From Oceanobacillus zhaokaii (GTDB taxonomy: Bacteria > Bacillota > Bacilli > Bacillales > Amphibacillaceae), in NCBI RefSeq assembly GCF_003352005.1, contig NZ_CP024848.1, forward strand, positions 3,667,001-3,731,000: DNA of 64,000 bases, read 5' to 3'. The notes beneath the pieces are model-generated. The model made no database searches, was not told the DNA's origin, and saw nothing but the letters and a program-made list of their open reading frames with translations. Shown in pieces: positions 47,061-55,249 of the stretch; the first letter of the stretch is position 1; each line of letters starts with the position of its first letter. The position numbers were made by a program, and so were the translations under genes.

Positions 47061-47090
47061 AAAAAAACCAAGCAACGGCTGTTTGCTTGG
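47061..47090 (-). terminator. Terminator of the second MFS gene
   Basis: CCAAGCAA (47068-47075) pairs with TTGCTTGG (47083-47090); on the minus strand nine T follow. It lies 10 bases after the stop. Confidence 0.88.
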
Positions 47091-47099
47091 ATTCTCTTA

Positions 47100-48287
47100 T
47101 TATTGTATTTGTCTCTTAGCTCTCCAGACCAGTCCTCCATATAATAATAAACATAGAAAGATAGAACCGGCAGAAGTTATATAAATAGAATGATAGCCAA
47201 ATACCGCGAGCTGACCAAAGAGCATTGCACCAATTCCGATTCCTAAATCGAAAAAGGAGAAGAACGTAGCATTTGCCATGCCTTTTCGATTACTCGGCGC
47301 TTTTTCTACAGACCATGCCTGCAAAGCAGGCTGAACGATTCCGAAGCCAAGCCCGTATAATGTTGCTGCTAGAAGCAGGATAGGTGTATTTGGTAGCCAA
47401 GCTAATAGTAACATTGCAATAAAGATCAATGCAGCACCAGGCGGAAACACGTACAGATGCCCTTTTTTATCATAAATCTTCCCTGCAAAGGTTCTTGATA
47501 GCATTAAAAATAATGCATAGATAAGAAAGTAATAATGGATACCTGTAACACCTTTTTCAATTGCATAAAGCGGAAGAAATGTTGCAATTCCGCCAAAAGT
47601 AACCGTAATAAAAAATACAAGCATTGATGGCTGAAGTGCCGTTTTTTCAAAGATGTCGAACTTCACATGCGTCACTTTTGCTTCTGATTCATTCACTTTT
47701 TTATATTTAATTTTTGAAGCTAAAACAAATGAAATAAGTCCAAGTGCAGCACAGATTAAGAAGAGTTGCTTAAATGATATTATTCCTGCTAACGTTAGCC
47801 CGAGTGAAGGTCCAAGTGCAAGTGCAATATTTCCAGATAATCCAAAATACCCTAAACCTTCTCCACGACGGCTCGCTGGAATAATATCCGTTGCAATCGT
47901 TCCTCCCGCTGTTGTAGAAAATCCCCAGCCAATACCTTGGATAATTCTTAAAATAAATAAAAATACGATACTAGCAACAAAAGCAAAACCACCGACAGAA
48001 AGGACGAATATTGATAATCCTAGTAAATATACGAATCCTCTACCTTTCGATTCAAGCGCATGACCAGCATATGGTCTAAATAACAATGCCGAAAAGGTAA
48101 AGATTCCGACTACAAAGCCAATTAATTGATCGCTTCCACCCAGTTCCTTCACAAATAATGGGATGGTCGGTAAGGTCATTTGAAAGCCTAAAAATACGAA
48201 GAAATTTGCTAAACAAATAATCACAAAATCTCGTGACCAAATTTTCTCTTGTTGTACTTCAGTTTGCGCTCTTGATAGAGAATCCAT
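47100..48287 (-). CDS. MFS transporter (drug efflux or sugar efflux type)
   Basis: 395 residues, 12 helices. After helix 2 the motif-A region is degenerate (PYAGHALESKGRG), as in several Gram-positive MFS exporters; IIQGIGWGFSTTAGGT is the motif-C-like helix 5. A large loop with KVNESEAKVTHVKFD separates the halves. ATG 48287 has AAAGGAAGG ahead. It is a single gene; the substrate is unknown. Confidence 0.85.
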   Translation of the reverse strand: MDSLSRAQTEVQQEKIWSRDFVIICLANFFVFLGFQMTLPTIPLFVKELGGSDQLIGFVVGIFTFSALLFRPYAGHALESKGRGFVYLLGLSIFVLSVGGFAFVASIVFLFILRIIQGIGWGFSTTAGGTIATDIIPASRRGEGLGYFGLSGNIALALGPSLGLTLAGIISFKQLFLICAALGLISFVLASKIKYKKVNESEAKVTHVKFDIFEKTALQPSMLVFFITVTFGGIATFLPLYAIEKGVTGIHYYFLIYALFLMLSRTFAGKIYDKKGHLYVFPPGAALIFIAMLLLAWLPNTPILLLAATLYGLGFGIVQPALQAWSVEKAPSNRKGMANATFFSFFDLGIGIGAMLFGQLAVFGYHSIYITSAGSIFLCLLLYGGLVWRAKRQIQ

Positions 48288-48452
48288 ATTTTCCTTCCTT
48301 TCCTTCACTATTAAATTCGTATTATACAGGAAAGAAATTCATTAGGAAATTAAAGCGCACTGTGTAATTTGGTAATTTATAATCGATTTCATTCATCAAA
48401 GAGCATGGATATTCAATTATCATGTTTTTATAAAGCAATTTACCTATAGATG

Positions 48453-48626
48453 TTACAAGTTCACGAGAACATGGTATACTGGAACTAGAAGAGTAATATA
48501 ATAAAAAGGACTAGCTACAACTAGTCCCTTAGAATAAGCGGTTCCCCTAGAGAGGGATCGGCTACTCTAATGTGAATAGACGCTCCCTAAAGACTTTGGA
48601 AGGCTAATAGGGAGGGTCTATTTTTT
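48453..48626 (+). ncRNA. Antitoxin RNA of a type I toxin-antitoxin locus (predicted)
   Basis: A promoter TTACAA (48453-48458), 16 bp, TATACT (48475-48480) with an extended TGG should start an RNA near 48487. It forms a hairpin GGACTAG/CTAGTCC (48507-48527) and ends at the terminator GACGCTCCCTA (48579-48589)/TAGGGAGGGTC (48608-48618) with TATTTTTT. Its 3' end overlaps the 3' end of the toxin transcript coming from the other strand, as in the Fst/RatA/BsrG type loci. The RNA itself is predicted. Confidence 0.65.
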
Positions 48627-48716
48627 GATCATCGAAATAATCAAAGCGAGTAACGCAATTAACAATGTACCGAAACTTCCAAGTACCATCATTACTTCAT
48701 ACATTCCCACAGGCAT
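48618..48716 (-). CDS. Hol_Tox-type small hydrophobic toxin, 32 residues
   Basis: ATG 48716 preceded by TTGGGGGTG. The peptide MPVGMYEVMMVLGSFGTLL is followed by IALLALIISMIKK: a charged start, one membrane helix with an SFGTLL core and a Lys-Lys end, the pattern of the putative holin-like (Hol_Tox) toxins of type I systems. The promoter on the minus strand is TTCTAT (48805-48800), 17 bp, TATAAT (48782-48777) with an extended TGC, which gives a leader of about 50 bases with a GGGACGGGTCGGCTAACCC hairpin able to hide the ribosome site. Confidence 0.75.
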   Translation of the reverse strand: MPVGMYEVMMVLGSFGTLLIALLALIISMIKK

Positions 48717-48833
48717 CACCCCCAAACTTTAAAAAGGGTTAGCCGACCCGTCCCTAAAAGAACGTTATCTATTTTGATTATAGCATATCTATACTAAAAA
48801 TAGAACATACATTCTATTTTTATATTCCTAATT

Positions 48834-49448
48834 CTATAATTTTTCACCGATAACCCCACAAGCGATTCTCTCTCCTGCATCTCCAGCAGGCTGGGAGATA
48901 TAGTCATCAGCCTTCTCATGTATCATCAATGCCGTTCCCTGTTCAGTCAATAATGTGTTTTTACCTTGTGGATTTAATGTAACCATATCTGCTAGAACTT
49001 CTATTTTAACTGTTCCATCTTCCATTACCTCAATATTTTTTAAATCACCTGCATGTGGCCCAAGCGGATCTTTGAATCCGTGATGTGCTCCTGTTGGGTT
49101 ATAATGAGCCCCAGCTGATTTAAAATCTGGCGTCTCACATAATCCCACTTCATGTATGTGAAAACCATGAACACCTGGTGGAAGGTTCTTACCTTCAAGC
49201 GTAATCTTAACTCCATCATTACTTTCCGTTAATGTTGCTGTTGCTACAATTTCCCCATCTGTATTTTTTAAAGATACAGGGACTTCTGCCGCTGTTGAAT
49301 TCGCATCTATTGCATCCTCTATATTTTCAGAAGCATTTCTACTTTGAACACCATTTCCGTTTTCTTGCTCCTTATCTTCGTTCATACTAAATATACTGAG
49401 CACAAATACAGTAATAAACATGACAGGAATTATTAACCAACGATTCAT
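48834..49448 (-). CDS. sodC: Cu/Zn superoxide dismutase, membrane-anchored
   Basis: Turns superoxide into oxygen and peroxide outside the cell. About 205 residues: a hydrophobic N-terminal anchor or signal (about 4-21), an Asn/Glu-rich linker, then the SodC domain. Metal ligands: HGFHIHEVG, GAHYNPTGAHHG, GPHAGDL and MIHEKADDY, with the Arg of GERIACG at the channel and two cysteines (GLCETP and IACGV) for the disulfide. The start is ambiguous: ATG 49448 lies 7 bases after AAGGGTGAT, while 49457 and GTG 49460 overlap that site. As I recall, Bacillus YojM lacks one copper ligand; all appear present here. Confidence 0.88.
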   Translation of the reverse strand: MNRWLIIPVMFITVFVLSIFSMNEDKEQENGNGVQSRNASENIEDAIDANSTAAEVPVSLKNTDGEIVATATLTESNDGVKITLEGKNLPPGVHGFHIHEVGLCETPDFKSAGAHYNPTGAHHGFKDPLGPHAGDLKNIEVMEDGTVKIEVLADMVTLNPQGKNTLLTEQGTALMIHEKADDYISQPAGDAGERIACGVIGEKL

Positions 49449-49575
49449 TTTATTCATCACCCTTCATATTGAATAGTAACTATCCTTTACGATTAAGAGG
49501 ATGTTTAAACATATATCACTTCAGGTAGAAAAATTAATGTCGAATTTTAGCATCTATTTATTTTCTGCACATTAA

Positions 49576-49612
49576 AAAAGCTGACTTCTAGATTTCTCTA
49601 AAAGTCAGCTTT
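49576..49612 (-). terminator. Terminator of the doxX gene
   Basis: AAGCTGACTT and AAGTCAGCTT form the stem with a 14-base loop; on the minus strand a T run follows. It begins about 10 bases after the stop. Confidence 0.85.
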
Positions 49613-49623
49613 ACTTAAACTAT

Positions 49624-50145
49624 TTATGCGACTACAACTTCTTTTTTCACTTTTTCTTTTTCTTTTGCGATAGGTGTGTGGTTCTTTAAGATAGGAAGAA
49701 CCCATCTGTCTAGACCGTAACGTCCTGCATTATAACCTGCAATGATTAGAAATACTGTGATTAGTACCATTTGTGCGTTTGTGCTTACTGTTCCACTGAA
49801 TAAGAAAGCGAAGTTCATTGTAATACCCATTAATGCTGCAAAGTTTGTGAAAACACCTAAGATAAGTGCTGCGCCAACTAATATCTCACCCCACATAACT
49901 AGGAAGCTGAATAATCCAACGTTTGGTAATGCGACTGTTTCTAAAAATGTTCCCCACCAAGCTTGAACAGTTGCGCCTTCACCAGTAGAGTTAGCAATTG
50001 CTCCTTGAATAAATCCACTTGCATCAAATCCCCCACTAGTTACTTTTCCTAAACCACCCATTAACCATGTGTACCCGATGTAAATTCTTAAAATAGCTAA
50101 TACTCCAGCGACAAATTTATTATTGCGAATAAATTCCATAATCAT
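49624..50145 (-). CDS. DoxX family membrane protein
   Basis: 173 residues, four helices, with RIYIGYTWLMGGLGKV and the MWGEILVGAALILGVFT motif that mark the DoxX family. The C-terminus is Lys/Glu-rich and cytoplasmic. DoxX proteins are linked to quinone or thiol stress but the reaction is not established. Start ATG 50145 is 9 bases after AAAGGAG; the ATG at 50154 touches that site. Two similar 18 bp motifs upstream may be operators. Confidence 0.82.
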   Translation of the reverse strand: MIMEFIRNNKFVAGVLAILRIYIGYTWLMGGLGKVTSGGFDASGFIQGAIANSTGEGATVQAWWGTFLETVALPNVGLFSFLVMWGEILVGAALILGVFTNFAALMGITMNFAFLFSGTVSTNAQMVLITVFLIIAGYNAGRYGLDRWVLPILKNHTPIAKEKEKVKKEVVVA

Positions 50146-50180
50146 TCTAGCCATCTCCTTTAAATTTAGTTTTATTTTTG

Positions 50181-50198
50181 TTGTTCACTATTTCACAA
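50181..50198 (-). promoter_or_regulatory. 18 bp motif near doxX, copy 1
   Basis: TTGTTCACTATTTCACAA on the plus strand. It matches the motif at 50264-50281 at 16 of 18 positions. One half resembles a Rex half site (TTCACAA) but the other half does not. Confidence 0.4.
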
Positions 50199-50263
50199 TA
50201 TATTGTAAAGGTGTTTCTTACTACATTTATAGAATACCATGATTTCCAAATTTGAAAATATGA

Positions 50264-50281
50264 TTGCTCACTAGTTCACAA
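50264..50281 (-). promoter_or_regulatory. 18 bp motif near doxX, copy 2
   Basis: TTGCTCACTAGTTCACAA on the plus strand, 83 bases from copy 1. The core ACTAGT with TTG and CAA ends is partly palindromic. Any doxX promoter would lie between or beside the copies. The rest of 50282-50480 holds nothing recognisable. Confidence 0.4.
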
Positions 50282-50487
50282 TTCGTTAACAAAGTTTTGT
50301 CGGAAATGTGAACGTGTAATTGCCCGTACAGTCCCATGATCATTTTATTGATTATTACATGCTCAATGACGCACATAAAACTCAAGGTTTTTCATTAATA
50401 TATTGGAAATACAAACGGCCTTATTAGCTTGGGTACAAGAAATTCTGTAGCCAAACATCATAAAAGTATTTTTTCTGAAAATTAGTA

Positions 50488-50529
50488 TTTACTTTTTTCA
50501 TAACTGGTTATATACTGTTTATATAAACA
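50488..50529 (+). promoter_or_regulatory. Promoter and GntR operator of the yhcEFGHI operon
   Basis: TTTACT (50488-50493), 17 bp, TATACT (50511-50516), then the perfect 14 bp palindrome TGTTTATATAAACA (50516-50529) overlapping the -10 and start point. That position fits repression by the GntR protein encoded two genes in. Confidence 0.7.
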
Positions 50530-50563
50530 TACACAGCATAACGCTTAAAGGAGGCTATTAATT

Positions 50564-51286
50564 ATGAAGGACTGGAAACAGGCTTATCAATTGGCTATGA
50601 ATGAACTGCGAACATCTAAAATGAATTATATCGGTTCGATGTTTTTATATTTATTGATTTCCCTCTTTGTCTTAGTATTTGACGGCAAAGCAAAAATGAT
50701 AGGCTGGACGATCAACGATATATTCCTGATTGTTATCTTCTGCTTTGCGCCGTATTATTTGAAGCCAAAAGAGTTCCAACTGCAAAAGGTAAGTGGAGAG
50801 CTTTGGGCCGTCCCATCCGTTGTGTGGCTAAAAACACTGCCAATTAAAGAGAACGTCATTATTTGGAGCAGGCTGATCATTTATTCATTCTATTCCCTGC
50901 CACCACAGATTATCCTGTTAGTTGCTTTATATACGATTTCACCAGATTATCGAGAATTAATGCCCCCGACTAATTACATTATTTTCTCCATTATTTGGCT
51001 GGCACTTGGTATTTCCATTGGATTTTCGATGGCTGCAAGTGATGTTGGCGACTTAATTAATCTAAAATCAATAAGTATCGCAATTATTACGATAATAGCA
51101 AGTATTGCCTTGTTCATTTTCATTTTCTACCGTTTACTAGATGATGGACTCGTTAAATGGACGATTTTCATTGCACAAGATTGGCCGGTTCTTTCGATTA
51201 TCATTTCAATCATTGCAACAGTATTGAGCATCAAATATTGGCTCCATTATATGAAGAAACAAATGAAGAAATTAGATTATCTATAA
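50564..51286 (+). CDS. yhcE: Membrane protein of the yhc ABC operon (YhcE-like)
   Basis: 240 residues with about six membrane helices, starting MKDWKQAYQLAMNELRTSK. No catalytic motif. By its place as first gene before yhcF-yhcG-yhcH-yhcI it matches YhcE of B. subtilis, probably a membrane part of the YhcG transporter. AAAGGAGG lies before ATG 50564. Named mainly by gene order. Confidence 0.7.
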   Translation: MKDWKQAYQLAMNELRTSKMNYIGSMFLYLLISLFVLVFDGKAKMIGWTINDIFLIVIFCFAPYYLKPKEFQLQKVSGELWAVPSVVWLKTLPIKENVIIWSRLIIYSFYSLPPQIILLVALYTISPDYRELMPPTNYIIFSIIWLALGISIGFSMAASDVGDLINLKSISIAIITIIASIALFIFIFYRLLDDGLVKWTIFIAQDWPVLSIIISIIATVLSIKYWLHYMKKQMKKLDYL

Positions 51287-51316
51287 TGGATGTGCCAGCA
51301 GAAAGGAGGATTTATG

Positions 51317-51709
51317 ATGGAGCTGCCGATACGTCTGTCAAAAGATTCTCGTGAGCCGATTTATCATCAAATAGAAAACCAGCTAAAAGCTCTAATTGCA
51401 GGTAATCACCTGCAGGCTGGGACACCGCTCCCATCCATCCGAGTATTGGCAAAGGATTTGGAGGTGAGTGTCATTACGATTCGCCGTGCATATCAAAATT
51501 TGGAATACCAAGGATTTATTCAAACATTGCAAGGTAAAGGAACTTTTGTAGCAGAAATTGAGAAAAAGTTAAAAAATAAAGTGAAAACGACATCCGTCTA
51601 TGAAACCTTTGAGAAAGCAGTTGAAACTGCAATAAATTACGACTATACCATTGAAGAGATTGAGGAAATCTTCCAAGAAGTATTAGCAGCATGCAGGAAA
51701 GGAGATTAA
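51317..51709 (+). CDS. yhcF: GntR family (YtrA subfamily) repressor (YhcF-like)
   Basis: 130 residues: a GntR winged HTH (about 8-75; PIYHQIENQLKALIAG, PLPSIRVLAKDLEVS, QGKGTFVAE) and a short C-terminal helix pair, as in the small YtrA/YhcF group that governs ABC operons. AAAGGAGG sits 7 bases before ATG 51317; ATG 51314 and 51290 are less good. It should bind the palindrome at 50516-50529 and repress its own operon, lifting on cell-envelope stress in related systems. Confidence 0.85.
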   Translation: MELPIRLSKDSREPIYHQIENQLKALIAGNHLQAGTPLPSIRVLAKDLEVSVITIRRAYQNLEYQGFIQTLQGKGTFVAEIEKKLKNKVKTTSVYETFEKAVETAINYDYTIEEIEEIFQEVLAACRKGD

Positions 51710-51712
51710 AAT

Positions 51713-52564
51713 ATGAAAGCCTATGCGGAAATATCCCAACTGCAGAAAAATATAGATGATTTTCAGCTGGGTCCAATTGATTTAACAATCGAGCCAGAAA
51801 CGATTACAGCACTAGTTGGCAATAATGGAACAGGAAAGAGCACGCTTCTGAAGCTAATGATGAATCTTGCTTCCCGTGATTCTGGCGATATTAAACTATT
51901 TAATACGTCTGTTAGTAATGGGAATGAAAGCTGGAAAAGAAATGTAGCATATCTGCCGCAAACCATTATTGGCATGGACGCTTATACAGGCAACACATTA
52001 AAAGCATTGATAGAAAGTCTCTACCCAAACTGGGATGATTCCCTATTTATTGAAATGATAAATCTGTTTGACGTCCCATTAAATAAGCGATTTGGCAAAC
52101 TATCACAAGGTGTTCGGCAAAAATTAAATCTAGCCTTAACGGTTGCGCGTAATACACCATTATTAGTACTCGATGAACCAACAGCATTCATGGATATCCC
52201 TTCTAAAAAGTTTTTCATGGATATATTAGTTGATTGGATGGACAAAGGTGACCGTTCCATTATCATTACTAGTCATCAAGTAGAGGATATTAAGAAACTT
52301 TCCGATTACTTATTCGTACTACGTAATGGGAAAGCGATTGGAAATTTTGAGAAAGAAGCATTGACAGAGAACTACAAGCGTTACTGGCTGAATGGTTTGT
52401 TGCCAAATACTGCCATTCCCGGAGAAGTTTCCCGTGCCAACCTGCAGATTATCTCCAATAAGCCAGAGAAAACAGAGGTATTTTTACAAAAAAATAACAT
52501 TGGTTGGATTGACAGAAAATCACTTGAACTGGAAGAAATTATTACGCTGCTTTTAACAACATAG
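51713..52564 (+). CDS. yhcG: ABC transporter ATPase (YhcG-like)
   Basis: 283 residues: Walker A GNNGTGKST (about 36-44), signature LSQGVRQKL, Walker B DEPTAFMD and the switch His in ITSHQVEDI. The Q-loop QTIIGMD is of the YtrB/YhcG kind. It begins 3 bases after yhcF. It probably powers the YhcE membrane protein. Confidence 0.85.
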   Translation: MKAYAEISQLQKNIDDFQLGPIDLTIEPETITALVGNNGTGKSTLLKLMMNLASRDSGDIKLFNTSVSNGNESWKRNVAYLPQTIIGMDAYTGNTLKALIESLYPNWDDSLFIEMINLFDVPLNKRFGKLSQGVRQKLNLALTVARNTPLLVLDEPTAFMDIPSKKFFMDILVDWMDKGDRSIIITSHQVEDIKKLSDYLFVLRNGKAIGNFEKEALTENYKRYWLNGLLPNTAIPGEVSRANLQIISNKPEKTEVFLQKNNIGWIDRKSLELEEIITLLLTT

Positions 52565-52606
52565 TAATAATATTGCGGTTTAAACCACAGACAAGGAGGA
52601 AATACA

Positions 52607-53539
52607 TTGGAAGTTATGCTATCAATTGACGGTTTAGAGAAATCATTTAAAGACAAGAAAGTTCTCCATAACATCTCCTTTGACGTTCGTAAAGGAGAAA
52701 TCATGGCAATTCTTGGGCCAAACGGCGCCGGAAAATCAACTACAATCCGGAATATTATGGGGATTATGTATCCAGATGCAGGATCAATTACATTTCATAA
52801 ATACGGGGGCAAGGAAATTCCACGACATAAAATTGGTTACCTGCCAGAGGAACGAGGACTTTACAAAAATGTGAAGGTAATGGATATTTTATTGTATCTC
52901 GCTGATTTGAAAGACTATCCTTTAGATAAGGCAAAAGAGCGGATCCTTATGTATTTGAAAAAATTCGATTTGGAAGGAAAGGAAAAAGTATCGATCGAAG
53001 AACTTTCAAAAGGAATGGGTCAGAAAGTACAGTTTATCGGCTCCATCCTGCATGAACCGGAATTGCTGATTTTAGATGAACCATTTTCCGGACTAGATCC
53101 AGTTAGCCAAGAGCTATTTAAAGAAGAGATTCGTAGTTTAGCAGATCAAGGCACTGCGATTCTACTATCCTCTCACCAAATGAATCTAGTAGAAGAAATG
53201 TGCGATCGACTCTTTATGATTCAAAAAGGACATAAAGTAATTTATGGCACACTTGATGAAGTTAAAACGGAATATGCTAATTTCAAATGTACAATTAATG
53301 GTAAAAACCAACTGCATGATCTTGAAGCAATTGTCGATGTAGAGCGTGTGGAACAGCATGATAATAGTGCTACTCTCTATTTATCAAGAGATGTAAACCC
53401 ATCAAAATGGCTCAGATTATTACCTGAACATCTTGTAATAAATGAATTGAAAATTAATCGCGTTTCCCTCCATGAAATCTTTATCGATATCGCTACAGGG
53501 AAAAACTTACTGCAGGAAGCAGGTGCAAGTAATGCGTAA
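52607..53539 (+). CDS. yhcH: ABC transporter ATPase (YhcH/NatA-like), TTG start
   Basis: 310 residues: Walker A GPNGAGKST, the signature ELSKGMGQK, Walker B LDEPFSGLDP and a DUF4162-type C-terminal domain (about 215-310), as in NatA-like exporters. AAGGAGG lies 7 bases before TTG 52607; ATG 52616 is the alternative. It overlaps the permease gene by 8 bases. Confidence 0.87.
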   Translation: MEVMLSIDGLEKSFKDKKVLHNISFDVRKGEIMAILGPNGAGKSTTIRNIMGIMYPDAGSITFHKYGGKEIPRHKIGYLPEERGLYKNVKVMDILLYLADLKDYPLDKAKERILMYLKKFDLEGKEKVSIEELSKGMGQKVQFIGSILHEPELLILDEPFSGLDPVSQELFKEEIRSLADQGTAILLSSHQMNLVEEMCDRLFMIQKGHKVIYGTLDEVKTEYANFKCTINGKNQLHDLEAIVDVERVEQHDNSATLYLSRDVNPSKWLRLLPEHLVINELKINRVSLHEIFIDIATGKNLLQEAGASNA

Positions 53540-54773
53540 TTCAAACAAGGTTGCAAAATGGGAAATAAAACGCAACATGAAGAATAAATCATATCTCATT
53601 GGATTATTTTTAACGCCCATCTTAATGGTAATCGGCTTCACCCTACCCGGACTTTTTAATAGTGATGATGACAATTCAGATGCAACACAAGTCTATGTTA
53701 ATGACGAATTAAATCTGTTTACAGAAATGGAAGGTATTGTCGATCAAGCTGAATTAAATTGGCAACTGCATCTGACCGAAATAAATGAAACAGAAGCACA
53801 AGAAGAATTGAAGGAAAGTGAAAATACAGCTTATCTCTTTTTAAATGAACAAGTGCTTGCTGACGGTGTTGTTCCCGTTTATACAAGTGAAGAGATAGAT
53901 ACATCTTTTATTAATGAAGTTCGATCATTGACAGCTCCGCTTCAAGCCTTACAGTTAGAACAGCTTGGTTTATCCGCTGAGCAGTTAGCGATGGTTTCAA
54001 ATGGTATTGTTTTTAATACAATATCCACAGAGGATTCAGAGGCTGAGTCTGAAGAAGGTGGACTAGAAACTGCATCATCAGATGATTTTCTAGAGCGCAT
54101 GATCCCTGGTGCCTTTGCAGGAATCATTTTTATCTCAATTGTCTTTTCGGGGATGGCGATTTTCCAAAGTGCCTCACAGGAAAAGAAAGATAAAATTGCA
54201 GAAATTATTTTATCATCGATTACGCCATCTGAATTAATGCAAGGGAAAATAATAGGTTATTTCTTATTAGGACTTATTCAAGTTGCTGTCCTATTGGTAT
54301 TCCTTGTTCCACTAGTAATTTGGAAATATGATATGCCAGTTATGGAGTACCTGTTTGTTCCAGAAACATTGATCTTGTCGATCATTGCCCTTCTTGGCTA
54401 CTTGTTATTTGCAGCTATCTTTGTTGGAATCGGTGCGACAATGTCCGATATGACAACCGCTGGTAATTTCCAAGGTTTTGTAATGATGCTGCCATTCCTG
54501 CCATTCGCCTTTATCGGCCCCGTAATTGGCAATCCGAGCGGTTTAATTGCACAGATTGGCACATATATCCCGTTCAGTTCCTCAGGAGTCATGATTTTAC
54601 GACTTTCATTACTGGAAGAATGGCCATGGGTCGAAATAATAATCGGTCTCGCAATCCTTCTCATCAGCATCTGGCTATGTATGAAATTAGCTGGGAAAAT
54701 ATTCAAGGTTGGTATATTAATGTACGGTAAAAATGCCTCCCCTGCTGAAATTTGGAAATGGATACGAGCTTAG
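53532..54773 (+). CDS. yhcI: ABC-2 type permease (YhcI/NatB-like)
   Basis: 413 residues: helix 1 (about 19-40), a large extracellular domain (about 45-190, acidic), then five helices with SQEKKDKIAEIILSSITPSELMQGKI, the ABC-2 signature. It starts at ATGCGTAA, overlapping the yhcH stop, and forms a NatAB-like exporter with YhcH. A strong terminator follows. Confidence 0.87.
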   Translation: MRNSNKVAKWEIKRNMKNKSYLIGLFLTPILMVIGFTLPGLFNSDDDNSDATQVYVNDELNLFTEMEGIVDQAELNWQLHLTEINETEAQEELKESENTAYLFLNEQVLADGVVPVYTSEEIDTSFINEVRSLTAPLQALQLEQLGLSAEQLAMVSNGIVFNTISTEDSEAESEEGGLETASSDDFLERMIPGAFAGIIFISIVFSGMAIFQSASQEKKDKIAEIILSSITPSELMQGKIIGYFLLGLIQVAVLLVFLVPLVIWKYDMPVMEYLFVPETLILSIIALLGYLLFAAIFVGIGATMSDMTTAGNFQGFVMMLPFLPFAFIGPVIGNPSGLIAQIGTYIPFSSSGVMILRLSLLEEWPWVEIIIGLAILLISIWLCMKLAGKIFKVGILMYGKNASPAEIWKWIRA

Positions 54774-54780
54774 ATATAGG

Positions 54781-54807
54781 AGGACCGGGCAAATCCAGCC
54801 CGGTCCT
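54781..54807 (+). terminator. Terminator of the yhcEFGHI operon
   Basis: AGGACCGGGC pairs perfectly with GCCCGGTCCT over a seven-base loop, with TATCAGTTTT after it. Confidence 0.88.
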
Positions 54808-54987
54808 TATCAGTTTTCCATACTACAAAACTTTATATTATCAAAAATGCGGTTTTTCATTCTAAATTTATTCCGAGCACCTTTGCAGTTTATTAGCTAC
54901 GATACCATCATCGACTATAATTGTGAAAAATTACTTTCTTTTTAAAATAGATGCGGATATTTATCAATGCATCACAACCCCAGCGGA

Positions 54988-55093
54988 AGAAATACACGGA
55001 GACTCCTGCGGGAAGAAGAGCCTAGGTGAGACTTCGAAGTGCGAAAGCACAAGAAGGCTCACCAGCTCCCCGCGGAAAGCGTAGTGTATTTCT
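54988..55093 (+). repeat. R1 repeat, copy G (short form)
   Basis: 106 bp. Outer arms AGAAATACAC (54988-54997) and GTGTATTTCT (55084-55093): the first and last bases have changed together compared with copy B. Inner stems GGTGAG/CTCACC and the apical GTGC-GAAA-GCAC are perfect. It lies between the yhc operon and the EamA gene. Confidence 0.9.
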
Positions 55094-55176
55094 GGAGCGA
55101 CAGCCAAGGAAGCAAATATCATCCTAAGTTCGTTGGTAGTTTATACATAACTAGCAACATCCAATAAAAAAACCAA

Positions 55177-55205
55177 TTGTTAAGTGACATTACATAAGCT
55201 ATAAT
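55177..55205 (+). promoter_or_regulatory. Promoter of the EamA transporter gene
   Basis: TTGTTA (55177-55182), 17 bp, TATAAT (55200-55205), 45 bases before the start codon. Confidence 0.75.
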
Positions 55206-55249
55206 TGGATAGTTATAAATGAATTCAGCAACAAGGAGAGCGTATTATA

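Noticed and set aside
50181..50198. Rex operator for doxX
   Set aside because: Only one half (TTCACAA) fits; the other half differs at three of seven positions from TTGTGAA.
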